Source: an uncultured Bacteroidales bacterium
GTDB lineage: Bacteria; Bacteroidota; Bacteroidia; Bacteroidales; Paludibacteraceae
Assembly (NCBI GenBank): GCA_934667275.1
Contig: CAKULK010000013.1
Location: 5,688-69,687, forward strand
Reading direction: 5' to 3'
Length of the DNA stretch: 64,000 bases
Position numbers and translations under genes: made by a program. The first letter of the stretch is position 1, and every line of letters begins with the position of its first letter. The notes below the pieces were generated by a model. It was not told the DNA's origin. It worked only from the letters and a program-made list of their open reading frames with translations, and searched no databases. Below, one piece after another: positions 1 to 9,057 of this stretch.

Positions 1-308
1 ATTATTTCTGTCCGAATAGGTATAACCTTGTAACGACCATAGTATACAGAACGGGCAAATTGATCTCCGATATTGATGCATAAACGACAACCATCGTGCA
101 AAACACGGTTGCATTCTGACCATACCAAATTCAAATTATTGATATAATCCTCATAACTATCATGAAAACCAATCTGAGCCTCATTGCCATAATCTTTTAA
201 CTGCCAATAAGGAGGAGATGTGATGATGAGATGTACAGATTTATCCTTTATAAGGGATAGATTTCTGCTATCTCCATTTATCAATGTATGTGTAGGTATT
301 ATTTTCAT
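1..308 (-). CDS. DNA methyltransferase, N-terminal part (runs off the window)
   Basis: The reading frame starts at an ATG at 308 and runs leftward off the window edge, giving about 102 residues. It contains NGDSRNL followed by TSPPYWQLKDYG near residue 30. TSPPY is the catalytic motif IV of amino-methyltransferases that modify N4 of cytosine or N6 of adenine, and here it lies near the N-terminus, as in the beta-type permuted order. The SAM-binding FxGxG motif is expected beyond the edge, so target and class cannot be settled. It starts 22 nt after the aspartyl protease stop and may be cotranscribed. No restriction enzyme is visible on this side. Confidence 0.82.
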   Translation of the reverse strand, partial: MKIIPTHTLINGDSRNLSLIKDKSVHLIITSPPYWQLKDYGNEAQIGFHDSYEDYINNLNLVWSECNRVLHDGCRLCINIGDQFARSVYYGRYKVIPIRTEI

Positions 309-330
309 ATTGCATTAAGAACTATTTTTG

Positions 331-1647
331 TTAAAATTCTACGAACATATCTTGCATATTGATGGTTATGCGGCGGAATAGACGGAGGAGGGCTGTACCC
401 ATGCGTCCGTCGGTATTGCCCGTTGCCGTGGGGTCGAGGTGGATTTCGCGGATAGTAACAGACATATCGTTTATCGCAAAAGACACGGACGGCAAGTACA
501 ACACTTCGTGCGTATCGATTGTGCCGTAGCCCATTGTGGTAATGGTGTCGGGCGTGGCGGTCGCCTTCACTTCGTCAGAGAATTTCTGATAGTAGTTGCT
601 GCTCAGCGTCGCCCCCGCACAGCCGGTATCGAGACAGAACAGCAGCGGTCTCCCGTCTTTCGATGCATACAGATAGGGTACTTGCTCAAGGTAGATGTTG
701 CTCCCCGTGACGGGACGCGGAGTAGGCTTTGCGGGAAAAAGCATTTCCTGCTTGTCCATATCTATCTGCACTTCACCTACAGCACGGATAAAATCCACAC
801 CTAATATGAAATCAAGTTTTTGGGTATGGTGCGCCAACGTGGTGTCAGTCCCCACCAGGGCCATCATATTCCGATACGTGATACCGCCCACGGAGAGGCT
901 GTCGATAAAGGCATAACTGCATATTTTCTCCTGTCCGTCAGCCGAACCGATAGTCAGCGTGTCCGTCAGAATAGGCAACCCCAACTCCTGCACTTTGCGC
1001 AAGGCAATCATCGTCTGTGAAGCGCCCGTATCAAAGATAAACGGATAGGTTTTGCCGTGTATCGCAACGGGAACAGACAGCAGCGAGTCGCGGCGTTGTA
1101 TCTTGCCGGTACGCATCCGCTCTTCGCGCGTGACATCATTGACAACCACGCGGTTGAACGGAACAGCCACATCTTGTGCGCTACGCACCAACTGCGGTGC
1201 GGGGTACGCACGCATAGGCGCGTAGGTGTTGTAGAGATGTATCGCAGGCGCGAGCAATTCGTCTGCACCTAAGCCCGCTAATTGGTCAATGACGCTTTTT
1301 GCACCGTCAGCCGCTTCAGCGTATTGCCCCATGCGTCCGAGGATACTCAGTCGCAAGTAGTTCATACTCAGCGAAGTGGCTGTGCCGAGTTCCTCTTGGT
1401 GATGGTTGAGCAGTTCGGCGATATTGGCAACCGCTTCCGTATCTTGCCCGAAATGATAGTTGAGCATAGATTCCGCCATCAGGCGCAGGAAATCGTACTG
1501 CATTGAGTCGCGCAACGAGGGGAACTCACCCCGTAGCGTGAACCAGTCCGCTTGGTTGATGAGTGTCGCCGCCCGCTGGTCAGCTTGCTGCGCTGCCGCC
1601 GTCAATGGTAGCAGGCACAGCATTATGACGAAAAACGTATGTTTCAT
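331..1647 (-). CDS. secreted retropepsin-like aspartyl protease
   Basis: The 438-residue product begins with a signal peptide (MKHTFFVIMLCLLPLTAAAQ), so it is exported to the periplasm or surface. It carries two aspartyl protease signatures, FDTGASQTMI near residue 205 and LDTGCAGATLSS near residue 340. This two-lobed arrangement is typical of the clan AA gag-polyprotein-type proteases of Bacteroidota. Residues 25-150 look helical and repeat-like and may bind substrate or partners. Substrate is unknown. The gene lies 153 nt downstream of the RhuM-type gene, the gap being filled with 11-bp repeats, so cotranscription is uncertain. Confidence 0.85.
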   Translation of the reverse strand: MKHTFFVIMLCLLPLTAAAQQADQRAATLINQADWFTLRGEFPSLRDSMQYDFLRLMAESMLNYHFGQDTEAVANIAELLNHHQEELGTATSLSMNYLRLSILGRMGQYAEAADGAKSVIDQLAGLGADELLAPAIHLYNTYAPMRAYPAPQLVRSAQDVAVPFNRVVVNDVTREERMRTGKIQRRDSLLSVPVAIHGKTYPFIFDTGASQTMIALRKVQELGLPILTDTLTIGSADGQEKICSYAFIDSLSVGGITYRNMMALVGTDTTLAHHTQKLDFILGVDFIRAVGEVQIDMDKQEMLFPAKPTPRPVTGSNIYLEQVPYLYASKDGRPLLFCLDTGCAGATLSSNYYQKFSDEVKATATPDTITTMGYGTIDTHEVLYLPSVSFAINDMSVTIREIHLDPTATGNTDGRMGTALLRLFRRITINMQDMFVEF

Positions 1648-1656
1648 TATGACCTG

Positions 1657-1711
1657 TATCTCCGTTGTATCTCTATTTTATATCCCTTGCTCATCCCTTG
1701 CGTATCCCTTG
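1657..1711. repeat. 11-bp-period tandem array
   Basis: Five consecutive 11-bp units run TATCTCCGTTG, TATCTCTATTT, TATATCCCTTG, CTCATCCCTTG, CGTATCCCTTG, and the next unit begins CTG. The core ATCCCTTGC recurs at 1682, 1693 and 1704. The array sits in the gap between the aspartyl protease and the RhuM-type gene. Its function is unknown. The same core unit recurs at the end of hisS. Confidence 0.85.
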
Positions 1712-1800
1712 CTGTTTGGCGGGCACTAAAAGAGGGCTTATGCTATTGGGTAAAGTCATTTTTTTAACGAACTATTGATTATTAGGATATCATATTAATC

Positions 1801-2691
1801 TTACCTTATTTGTTTCAGTATTACGTCCGGACTTAAATCCATCCGCATAATAGCCGATAGTTTCTTGCCCAAGTCTTTGAGCGAGTGCCCGCAATGATAC
1901 AAACTATCATCGATAATCAACCAGCGGTTATGTGATGCAGTAGTCCACTTGTGCGTATGGATGGGCTGCGTACCAGCCGCAGCATTGTGCATATCGCGCA
2001 AAGACTTGTACTCGCTGTCGGAATAAATGTCCGCCGTAACACCTTTGGCACGCACGTCAAGCATATCAAAAGTGGCTGCATCAATATAGGCATCAATGAT
2101 GATGACACGTTTGGTAGCTGTCTTAATGAGTCGCTCAAGCAACACACGCGCCTCGAAGAACTCACCGTCAAAGAAAACCTGCTCTACAGGCGGTACATTT
2201 GTGCGGACAAAAAAATCAATCTTTTCTTCTACGGCTTCTAACCTGCGTTCGTGTGCCAGCAGACGCTTGTCCATTCGTTCTTCAACGGCAAAAATACGTT
2301 GGTCAACGGCATAACCACGAAGCATATACTCGTTGAGCACCTTGGTAGCCCATTGCCTAAACTGAGTCCCGCGTTTGGACTTTACACGATACCCCACTGA
2401 TATGATAACATCTAAGTTATAGCATAAAGTGCGGTATCTCTTTCCGTCTGCAGCAGTAGTCAAGTAATCCTTGACAACTGAATTTTTGTCCAGTTCACCC
2501 TCTTTGAAGATGTTGTTGATGTGCAAACTAACATTCTGCTTGCTGGTATCAAACAGAACGGTCATTTGTTGTTGCGTAAGCCATACTGTATTGTCGGCTA
2601 ACTGCACGTCCAACTGCAGCATATTGTCCGCTGTGCGATAGACAACTACGCTCTCTTCTTTCGGGTTGTATGGCACTACCTCGTTTGTCAT
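1801..2691 (-). CDS. RhuM-family protein with PLD-like C-terminal domain
   Basis: The product has 296 residues. Residues about 12-140 match the RhuM (virulence_RhuM) fold, with the characteristic VWLTQQQMTVLF, a helix-turn-helix-like stretch, and NLDVIISVGYRV followed by FRQWAT. A short charged helix (about 145-170) leads to a C-terminal domain with VIIIDAYID, HNRWLIIDD and HCGHSLKDLGKK. This resembles the phospholipase D-like or ORF6N-associated domain seen fused to DNA-binding proteins. RhuM proteins are common on genomic islands and their biochemistry is not established. The ATG lies 2 nt after the transketolase stop, implying cotranscription with tkt. A second RhuM protein with a different C-terminus lies at 49.9-50.9 kb. 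Confidence 0.8.
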   Translation of the reverse strand: MTNEVVPYNPKEESVVVYRTADNMLQLDVQLADNTVWLTQQQMTVLFDTSKQNVSLHINNIFKEGELDKNSVVKDYLTTAADGKRYRTLCYNLDVIISVGYRVKSKRGTQFRQWATKVLNEYMLRGYAVDQRIFAVEERMDKRLLAHERRLEAVEEKIDFFVRTNVPPVEQVFFDGEFFEARVLLERLIKTATKRVIIIDAYIDAATFDMLDVRAKGVTADIYSDSEYKSLRDMHNAAAGTQPIHTHKWTTASHNRWLIIDDSLYHCGHSLKDLGKKLSAIMRMDLSPDVILKQIR

Positions 2692-2693
2692 GC

Positions 2694-4703
2694 TTACACC
2701 AACTTCTTCACTTGGTCGTAGACGTTTTGGGCGGTGAAGCCGAGTTTCTCGTCCAGAACCTTATATGGCGCCGAGAAACCGAAACTGGGTAAGCCCCAGA
2801 TGCTGCCGTTCTCGCCTACGAGACCTTCGAGGGTGCATGGCAGACCGGCAGTCAAACCGAAACGCTTGATACCTTTCTGGAGGACTTCGTCCTGATAAGC
2901 CTTATCCTGCTGGCGGAAGAGACCTTCGCTCGGAACGCTGACGATTTGCAGGCGGATGCCCTCTGCGCGGAGAAGTTCGGCGCCCGCCATCAGGGTGCTG
3001 ACTTCGCTACCCGATGCCAACATCACCACTTGCGGGTTCTCGTCCTTGCTGACGATATATGCACCGCGGCGGAAACCTTCGAGGTTCGTATTTGGCACGG
3101 CTGCCACATCTTGACGCGAGAGGATGAGTGCTGTCGGAGTGTCGGTGTTCTCCATTGCCAGACGCCATGCCATAGTGGTCTCCTCGGCATCGGCGGGGCG
3201 CAGAACCAACATCGACGGCTTGCCGGAGTGGTTGTGCAGTTTCTCCATCAGGCGAATCTGTGCCTCTTGCTCCACAGGTTCGTGGGTAGGTCCGTCCTCG
3301 CCTACGCGGAATGCATCGTGGCTCCAGATAAATTTCATAGGAATCTCCATCAAGGCAGCCATACGTACGGCGGGTTTCATATAATCGCTGAACACGAAGA
3401 ACGTGCCACACGCGGGAATGATACCACCATGCAATGCCATACCCATGCACACGCATGCCATAGTCAGTTCGCTCACGCCTGCTTGCAGGAACTGTCCGGT
3501 GAAGTCTCCACGACGGATAGCGTGGGTCTTCTTGAGGAAACCGTCGGTCTTGTCGGAGTTCGACAGGTCGGCAGACGAGACAATCATATTGCCCACATTC
3601 TCAGCCAGATAACCGAGTACGGTAGCCGATGCGTTGCGGGTGGCAGCACCTTGTTTCTGTACAATCTCGCTCCAGTCGATACACGGTGTCTCGCCGCTCA
3701 TAAACGTCTCGTATTCGTTGGCAGCCAGCGGGTTAGCCTGCTTCCATTCATAGTATTTTTCGTAGCGTTGGTTTGCCATTTCGCGCAGTTGCGCCGCACG
3801 TTGGTCGTACAATTCCTGCACTTCGGGGAAGATAGCAAACGGGTTCTCGGGGTCGCCGCCAAGGTGTTTGACGGTCGCCTCAAACGATGCGCCCGACTTG
3901 CTCAACGGCTGTCCGTGGGTCGAGCATTTGCCCTCGAAGTTAGCCCCGTCTGCGGTAACGCAACCTTTGCCCATTGTGGTGTGTCCGATAATCAGACTCG
4001 GGCGTTTCTTCTCCTCTTTTGCGCGCACTAATGCCTCGCGTATTGCGTCGGGGTCGTTGCCCGGTATCTCCTGTACAAACCAACCCCACGCCTCGTATTT
4101 GGCTGCCACGTCCTCGTTGGTTACGTCGTGGCAGTCGGTGGAGAGTTGCACCTCATTCGAGTCGTAGAACATAATCAGGTTGTCCAATCCGAGGAAACCG
4201 GCCATGCGTCCTGCGCCCTGCGAAATCTCCTCTTGCACACCGCCATCGGAGATAAAAGTGTAAATTGTCGGGTTGTGGATTGCTCCGTAGCGTGCGTTGA
4301 ACCACTTAGCGGCGATGGCTGCACCCACTGCGAATGTATGTCCCTGACCGAGAGGACCGGAGGTGTTCTCGATACCGTGTTCGATGTCGCGTTCGGGGTG
4401 TCCAGGTACGATACTTCCCCACTGGCGCAGGGTTTGCAGGTCGGCTAATGAGTACTTGCCCGCGAGGCACAACTGCGCATAGAGCATCGGTGCCATGTGC
4501 CCGGGGTCAAGGAAGAAACGGTCACGCGCCTCCCAAGCGGGGTTCTCGGGGTCGTATTCGAGAAACTCAGAATAGAGCACGTTGATAAAATCCGCGCCAC
4601 CCATAGCCCCGCCGGGGTGTCCGCTTTTTGCTTTTTCTACAGCCGCCGCAGCCAGGATACGAATGTTATCCGCTGCCCGATTCATAAGTTTGGTAGTATT
4701 CAT
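2694..4703 (-). CDS. tkt: transketolase
   Basis: This is a full-length 669-residue transketolase of the cytosolic non-oxidative pentose phosphate pathway, which moves two-carbon ketol units between sugar phosphates using thiamine pyrophosphate. Visible signatures include KSGHPGGAMGGADF at the N-terminus, the TPP-binding stretch ISDGGVQEEISQGA (S-D-G in place of the classic G-D-G, which I believe is common in Bacteroidales), and FFVFSDYMKP and EDGPTHEPVEQ in the pyrimidine-binding domain. A promoter lies at 4769-4799. The window also holds a second, split transketolase at 32.9-34.7 kb that is not a duplicate of this one. Confidence 0.97.
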   Translation of the reverse strand: MNTTKLMNRAADNIRILAAAAVEKAKSGHPGGAMGGADFINVLYSEFLEYDPENPAWEARDRFFLDPGHMAPMLYAQLCLAGKYSLADLQTLRQWGSIVPGHPERDIEHGIENTSGPLGQGHTFAVGAAIAAKWFNARYGAIHNPTIYTFISDGGVQEEISQGAGRMAGFLGLDNLIMFYDSNEVQLSTDCHDVTNEDVAAKYEAWGWFVQEIPGNDPDAIREALVRAKEEKKRPSLIIGHTTMGKGCVTADGANFEGKCSTHGQPLSKSGASFEATVKHLGGDPENPFAIFPEVQELYDQRAAQLREMANQRYEKYYEWKQANPLAANEYETFMSGETPCIDWSEIVQKQGAATRNASATVLGYLAENVGNMIVSSADLSNSDKTDGFLKKTHAIRRGDFTGQFLQAGVSELTMACVCMGMALHGGIIPACGTFFVFSDYMKPAVRMAALMEIPMKFIWSHDAFRVGEDGPTHEPVEQEAQIRLMEKLHNHSGKPSMLVLRPADAEETTMAWRLAMENTDTPTALILSRQDVAAVPNTNLEGFRRGAYIVSKDENPQVVMLASGSEVSTLMAGAELLRAEGIRLQIVSVPSEGLFRQQDKAYQDEVLQKGIKRFGLTAGLPCTLEGLVGENGSIWGLPSFGFSAPYKVLDEKLGFTAQNVYDQVKKLV

Positions 4704-4768
4704 ATTGGTATTTTATTGTTGATTATTTCATGTCAATGCCGTCTGCACAAGCGCAGGCAAATTCGCTA

Positions 4769-4799
4769 CAAAGTTACGTAAATGTTTTGGATTGCACAA
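4769..4799 (-). promoter_or_regulatory. Bacteroidota-type promoter for tkt
   Basis: Read on the minus strand this is TTG, 20 bp, TAACTTTG. It matches the -33/-7 consensus of the Bacteroidota primary sigma factor and lies about 65 nt upstream of the tkt start. Confidence 0.75.
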
Positions 4800-4881
4800 C
4801 TTATCTCCAAAATTGTGCACATAAACTCTTTCGCCATCTGTACTATCCCCCATATTGCTTTTGCAGGCACCATTTTCAGTC

Positions 4882-5757
4882 TCATTTACGGTTTTGTTTC
4901 CTCATTTCTCTTTTAAGATAGGATATGTTTTGTTTTATCAACTTATCTTTAGGGTTTGCCTTAGATGCTTTTTGTATCCAAACAAGTGCCTGGGCATAGT
5001 CGCCATTTTGATAGTAGAGCACACCTTTGTCATTAAGAAAGATTGGCGAAGACGGATAGTGCTTCAACGCAATATCTATCAACTGCATAGCCTCCGCGTG
5101 GTAGCCGCTCAAAGACAAATCATACATTCTGTCCTGCACGGTTGTCGTCACGGGGTCATCAACAGGGTCCGTAAATTCCACTCCAGGAGTATCATTGGCA
5201 TAAAGCCACACACCGGTATGCTGTTTGTTGTATGCCAACAACCGGTCAAACAATACCATCATCCCCCCTATACTATCAGCGTACAGAAACGCCATTATCT
5301 CTCCTTGCCAAATATCCAAACGGTCCGGGTAGTGCAACAAACCCTGCTCCAGCCAATCAATTGCCACATCCAATTGCACGGAATCATTGATAAAATAACC
5401 CTGATATAAATACCCCGCAGTATTGCCAATAGAATCAGTTAGGGTCATTGCCTCATCTACATAAGGCGGCAATTTCGTAGATGTTGTTATGGTAGACAAG
5501 ACGGCACGGCGATAATGATAGTTGAAATTGCATGTGTACCAATCGGCACATTGCGGTTTTTCTCTTTCCCATTCTTCCAAATACTCACGAATCAGCGGCA
5601 TGGTATCCACATAACCCAATTGGGAGAACGGTTGGACGGTGTCTAAAGCCTCAACAAATCCATCGTACCATTCTTTGCAACTGCGTTTTTCTGGTGTTGT
5701 TTGTGCCCCAACTATTGCCGGTAGCAGCAACAATGGGAGTGCGTAAAGTAATCTCAT
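4882..5757 (-). CDS. exported TPR-repeat protein
   Basis: I chose the ATG at 5757 because it begins a clean signal peptide (MRLLYALPLLLLPAIVGAQ); an upstream in-frame ATG at 5814 would overlap the phosphatase gene. The mature protein of about 270 residues has tetratricopeptide-like helices, clearest at the C-terminus (IDIALKHYPSSPIFLNDKG, then YYQNGDYAQALVWIQKA). Such proteins act as scaffolds in the periplasm or on a membrane, and no enzymatic motif is visible. It starts 10 nt after the phosphatase stop and is probably expressed from the promoter at 6243-6274. Confidence 0.8.
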   Translation of the reverse strand: MRLLYALPLLLLPAIVGAQTTPEKRSCKEWYDGFVEALDTVQPFSQLGYVDTMPLIREYLEEWEREKPQCADWYTCNFNYHYRRAVLSTITTSTKLPPYVDEAMTLTDSIGNTAGYLYQGYFINDSVQLDVAIDWLEQGLLHYPDRLDIWQGEIMAFLYADSIGGMMVLFDRLLAYNKQHTGVWLYANDTPGVEFTDPVDDPVTTTVQDRMYDLSLSGYHAEAMQLIDIALKHYPSSPIFLNDKGVLYYQNGDYAQALVWIQKASKANPKDKLIKQNISYLKREMRKQNRK

Positions 5758-5767
5758 AATATTCTTG

Positions 5768-6226
5768 TTATTCAAGTTGTTGCAAAATGTGCTGACAACC
5801 TTCAACGACATCATGGTAGGTAGTCTCGAAGTCGCCAGTGTACCACGGGTCGGCTACATCACGGTTGAGCAAACGCCGTATCTTCGGCTCGGGTAAAGCC
5901 GAATCGACTGCCATTATATCTTCACCAAGTACACGACGCAGGTTGCGGATATTGTAATTCTCCATACATAGAATGAGGTCGAAACGGCCGTAGTCGTCAC
6001 GTGTTATTTGGCGTGCGGTATGGGGTAAGACAGGCACCCCGTGCGCCTGCAAACAACGACGTGCAGGCGGGTAGATGGCATTGCCTGTCTCTTCTGTGGA
6101 AGTGGCACACGAATCCACCAACACCTCACCATCCAAACCAACCTCTGACAACATTTGCCGCATTATCATCTCTGCCATCACGCTGCGGCAGATGTTTCCG
6201 TGACAAACAAAAAGGATTTTACGCAT
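5768..6226 (-). CDS. low-molecular-weight protein-tyrosine phosphatase
   Basis: The ATG at 6226 gives MRKILFVCHGNICRS, with the nucleophilic CX5R(S) loop at the very N-terminus as in all enzymes of this family. The general-acid motif is the DPWYTGDF segment near residue 125. At 152 residues it has the family's usual length. It is a cytosolic enzyme, and in polysaccharide producers such phosphatases often act on BY-kinases, but no Wzc-like kinase lies beside it. A longer start at 6256 would overlap the promoter and is unlikely. Confidence 0.93.
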   Translation of the reverse strand: MRKILFVCHGNICRSVMAEMIMRQMLSEVGLDGEVLVDSCATSTEETGNAIYPPARRCLQAHGVPVLPHTARQITRDDYGRFDLILCMENYNIRNLRRVLGEDIMAVDSALPEPKIRRLLNRDVADPWYTGDFETTYHDVVEGCQHILQQLE

Positions 6227-6242
6227 GAAACATTTTATTTCG

Positions 6243-6274
6243 CAAAGATACAACAATTAATCCATATCGGCAAA
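6243..6274 (-). promoter_or_regulatory. Bacteroidota-type promoter for the phosphatase operon
   Basis: On the minus strand this reads TTTG, 20 bp, TATCTTTG. It sits just upstream of the chosen phosphatase start at 6226, so the 5' untranslated region would be very short. Confidence 0.75.
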
Positions 6275-6394
6275 CATAAGCCATATTTTACTGACAAATG
6301 CTCATCATTATTTATTAAAAATACAGACACAAACACTAATTATACAATAATTTAACACACACACCAAACCATATACGTTTTCCTACTTCCCCCA

Positions 6395-6438
6395 TCCGTA
6401 AACTACGGTAGATATACGGTTGATACACGGTTGATAAC
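6395..6438. repeat. 11-bp-period tandem array
   Basis: Four 11-bp units run TCCGTAAACTA, CGGTAGATATA, CGGTTGATACA, CGGTTGATAAC. The array lies in the 327-nt gap between the phosphatase and gamma carbonic anhydrase genes. Apart from this array, the gap holds the phosphatase promoter and a terminator, and I see no gene in it. Confidence 0.8.
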
Positions 6439-6492
6439 AGCGACCTTCGGGAACCTTGTATTGGGTTTTCGAGGACAATAGAGGATAAAAAT

Positions 6493-6525
6493 AAATAGAT
6501 TGCCCATTGTGTAGGCAATCTATTT
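6493..6525 (-). terminator. intrinsic terminator hairpin after the gamma carbonic anhydrase gene
   Basis: A perfect 12-bp inverted repeat (AAATAGATTGCC and its complement) flanks a 9-nt loop and, on the minus strand, is followed by a T-rich run. It lies 29 nt after the gene's stop and closes the operon that comes down from tpiA. Confidence 0.8.
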
Positions 6526-6553
6526 TAACATGACAATCAAACGGAATTATCTA

Positions 6554-7090
6554 CTACTCCGTAGGTTGCTCGTACCACGACGCATACATCGCATAGTTGT
6601 GGGCAATCTTGCGGTTGATCTCGTTGGTCTGTGCGGCTTCGGCTTTCTTGATAAACTTCGCCGGCACACCGCCCCACACCTCGTATGCTCCGATCTTCGT
6701 GCCCTTGAGCACCAAGGCACCTGCCGCCACGATAGCCCCTTCGCCGACCTCGACATCATCGAGGAGCGTGGAGCCCATACCGATAAGGGCATAGTCATGG
6801 ATATGGGCACCATGGATAGTGACGTTGTGTCCGACAGAGACATAGTCGCCTATCTCGATAGTGGACTTCTGGTAAAGCGTATGGAGGACAGAGCCGTCCT
6901 GAATGTTGGTGTGCTTGCCAATGGTGATGGTATTGACATCGCCACGCAGGACGGAGTTGAACCACAAGGTGGTGCCTTCGCCGATGGTGACATCGCCCAC
7001 CACGGTAGCGTTCTCCATCATAATGACACCATCCGCAATACGGGGAGTAAGAATCTCCCCGTTGCGGTTGATAGTTTTGATAAGAGCCAT
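6554..7090 (-). CDS. gamma carbonic anhydrase family protein (left-handed beta-helix)
   Basis: The 178-residue protein is built of hexapeptide repeats of the left-handed parallel beta-helix type. The metal-binding histidines of gamma carbonic anhydrases are present: H in VLHTLYQ, and both H in VGHNVTIHG. The signature GMGSTLLDDVEVGEGAIVAA follows. These proteins are trimeric and cytosolic; some hydrate CO2 and many have no measured activity. The gene lies 15 nt after tpiA and is likely cotranscribed with it. Confidence 0.9.
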   Translation of the reverse strand: MALIKTINRNGEILTPRIADGVIMMENATVVGDVTIGEGTTLWFNSVLRGDVNTITIGKHTNIQDGSVLHTLYQKSTIEIGDYVSVGHNVTIHGAHIHDYALIGMGSTLLDDVEVGEGAIVAAGALVLKGTKIGAYEVWGGVPAKFIKKAEAAQTNEINRKIAHNYAMYASWYEQPTE

Positions 7091-7105
7091 TTCCTTAATT
7101 ATGAA

Positions 7106-7855
7106 TTAGCGGGCGTTGATGATAGCGAGGAACTTCTCGGCTACGAGGGCGGCACCGCCAATCAGACCGCCGTCCACATCGGGGTTGGCGAACAACTCGG
7201 CAGCGTTCTTGTCGTTGCAACTGCCGCCATAGAGGATGGTGGTGTCGTCAGCCACAGCCTGACCGTATTGTGCGGCTACGAGCGAGCGGAGGTAAGCGTG
7301 CATCTCCTGTGCCTGTGCGGGGGTGGCGGTCAGACCTGTACCGATAGCCCAAACGGGTTCGTAAGCCAGCGTGATGTTCTTCCATTCCTCTGCGGTGAGG
7401 TTGAATACTGAGCCCTCGAGTTGTGCCTTAACCACCTCGTTCTGCTTGCCCGATTCGCGCTCCTCTTTTACTTCGCCGATGCAGAAGATGACCTTCAGAC
7501 CGTTAACGAGCGCAAGGCGCACTTTCTCTTTGAGGATAGCGTAGTCCTCGTGGTAGTAAGCACGACGCTCCGAGTGACCGAGAATGCAGTACTCGGCACC
7601 CGTCGATTTCACCATCTCGGCACTTACCTCGCCCGTGTAAGCACCTTTCTCTTTGTCAGCGCAGTTCTCTGCAGCCACTTTGATAGGGGTGTCTTTGAGC
7701 AGTTCGGCAACGGTAGCCAAGTGGATAAACGGCGTGCCGATAACGACAGCGCACGAGGGATTCTTTACTGCTTCTTTCAGTTCGGTAGCCAGGGCTACAC
7801 CTTCTTGCAGGGTCTTGTTCATTTTCCAGTTGCCTGCAACCATTTTTGTTCTCAT
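7106..7855 (-). CDS. tpiA: triose-phosphate isomerase
   Basis: This 249-residue enzyme interconverts dihydroxyacetone phosphate and glyceraldehyde 3-phosphate in glycolysis. All catalytic elements are visible: N and K in GNWKMN, the catalytic His in ILGHSERR, the catalytic Glu in AYEPVWAIGTG, and the phosphate-binding loops YGGS and GLIGGAAL. It follows the DoxX-like gene by 98 nt and precedes the gamma carbonic anhydrase gene. The order DUF1599, DoxX-like, tpiA is, to my knowledge, conserved in Bacteroidales. Confidence 0.98.
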   Translation of the reverse strand: MRTKMVAGNWKMNKTLQEGVALATELKEAVKNPSCAVVIGTPFIHLATVAELLKDTPIKVAAENCADKEKGAYTGEVSAEMVKSTGAEYCILGHSERRAYYHEDYAILKEKVRLALVNGLKVIFCIGEVKEERESGKQNEVVKAQLEGSVFNLTAEEWKNITLAYEPVWAIGTGLTATPAQAQEMHAYLRSLVAAQYGQAVADDTTILYGGSCNDKNAAELFANPDVDGGLIGGAALVAEKFLAIINAR

Positions 7856-7953
7856 ACCTTAAAATATCATTTACGATTTACTTATTTACAATGTACAATT
7901 TATGTACGATTTTCTCTTATTGATTGATTTTCAAATACTCCAAGCCCGACAAT

Positions 7954-9057
7954 CTATCTGTTCCGCAGGTTGTACTTATCAATAATCGTGCCATTTTGGA
8001 CTACAAACACACCCGGATTGGCACGCACAATGGTTTTGAGCGTCACGGGGTCGCAGGTGCAGACGGCATCGGACAGGTCGGGGTGCTCCAGCGCAAAGGC
8101 AAGGATGTCGTCCGTACCCGAACCCGTGAGGATATAGAACGGGTTGCCCTCGAAAGCGCAATGCTCATACAACGCCTCCACACGCGGCATAAGCGACATA
8201 TCGGACTTCGACAGGTCGTACATCACCACCATCGTCACGGGCTGCTCGCTCTCCAGGATGTCGTAGGTGATGTCCTCGTAGTCGGCGTTCATAATCTCAA
8301 AGTCGTGAATCGGCGGCTCGTAGCCTTTCTTCACCAGTCGCGAGTTCTGGCTCACGAACACCCATGTGCTGTCGCCCTTGGGGTAGTTGTCAAGGGTAAA
8401 GGTCTGTTCGTGTCCGTCTTTGGCATAGACAAACGTAACCTCGTATTCGTCGGGCGCAGCGTCTTCGGGATACTCCATCAGTTCCACGATATTGTTGCTC
8501 ACCTTGTAGGGACGGAAGTCAAGCAGGGGCAGGTGCAGGTTGGTGTAAAGCATCAGTCCCGCCACTGCTGCCACCGCAAGGGCTGCGATAGCCAGTTCCA
8601 TATACCAGTGCCAGAAGGTATGCACGTTGCGGCGCAGCACCACCAGCACGATGGCAAGGATAATCAGCACCACGTTCTTCCAGAACGTCTGCCAGTTGGT
8701 AATCACAAGTGCGTCGCCGAAGCACCCGCAGTCGCTCACAGGGTTGGCTATAGCGATGTACAGGGTAAGGGGCGTCATCACACAATAGAACGCCAGCGTA
8801 ATCCACGAGGTCCATTGCGTGCGCACGTTGCACAGCAGGCACACGCCCAGCAGGAACTCCAGCACAATCAGGCACACCGCAGCGGCTCCCGCCAGCGGCA
8901 TCAACTCGTTGAAAAAGCCGCCGAAGGCTTTCAGGTAGTCCTCAATCTTGTAGGTGGTGCCGAGAGGGTCAATCGCTTTCACGAGTCCCGAGAAGATAAA
9001 TACCACACCCAGCAGCATGCGGGCAATGGTGGCAATAATGGTCTTGGTCTTATTCAT
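7954..9057 (-). CDS. DoxX-like/BT_3928-type inner-membrane protein
   Basis: The 367-residue protein has four or five N-terminal membrane segments within about residues 1-175, beginning IARMLLGVVFIFSGLVKAID, the typical DoxX/MauE-like start. A soluble C-terminal half of about 180 residues follows. The segment CGCFGDAL between membrane helices resembles the redox CxC-type motif of MauE-like proteins. A role in membrane redox chemistry is an inference. It overlaps the DUF1599 gene by 8 nt and is therefore translationally coupled to it. Confidence 0.85.
   Translation of the reverse strand: MNKTKTIIATIARMLLGVVFIFSGLVKAIDPLGTTYKIEDYLKAFGGFFNELMPLAGAAAVCLIVLEFLLGVCLLCNVRTQWTSWITLAFYCVMTPLTLYIAIANPVSDCGCFGDALVITNWQTFWKNVVLIILAIVLVVLRRNVHTFWHWYMELAIAALAVAAVAGLMLYTNLHLPLLDFRPYKVSNNIVELMEYPEDAAPDEYEVTFVYAKDGHEQTFTLDNYPKGDSTWVFVSQNSRLVKKGYEPPIHDFEIMNADYEDITYDILESEQPVTMVVMYDLSKSDMSLMPRVEALYEHCAFEGNPFYILTGSGTDDILAFALEHPDLSDAVCTCDPVTLKTIVRANPGVFVVQNGTIIDKYNLRNR

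Noticed and set aside
1657..1711. CRISPR array or replication iterons as the explanation of the 11-bp arrays
   Set aside because: Units are far too short and lack unique spacers for CRISPR, no cas gene is present, and no replication initiator gene or origin-like AT block lies near.
2946..4031. A 361-codon plus-strand frame opposite tkt
   Set aside because: Antisense to conserved transketolase motifs, with a Cys/His-rich product lacking any fold signal.
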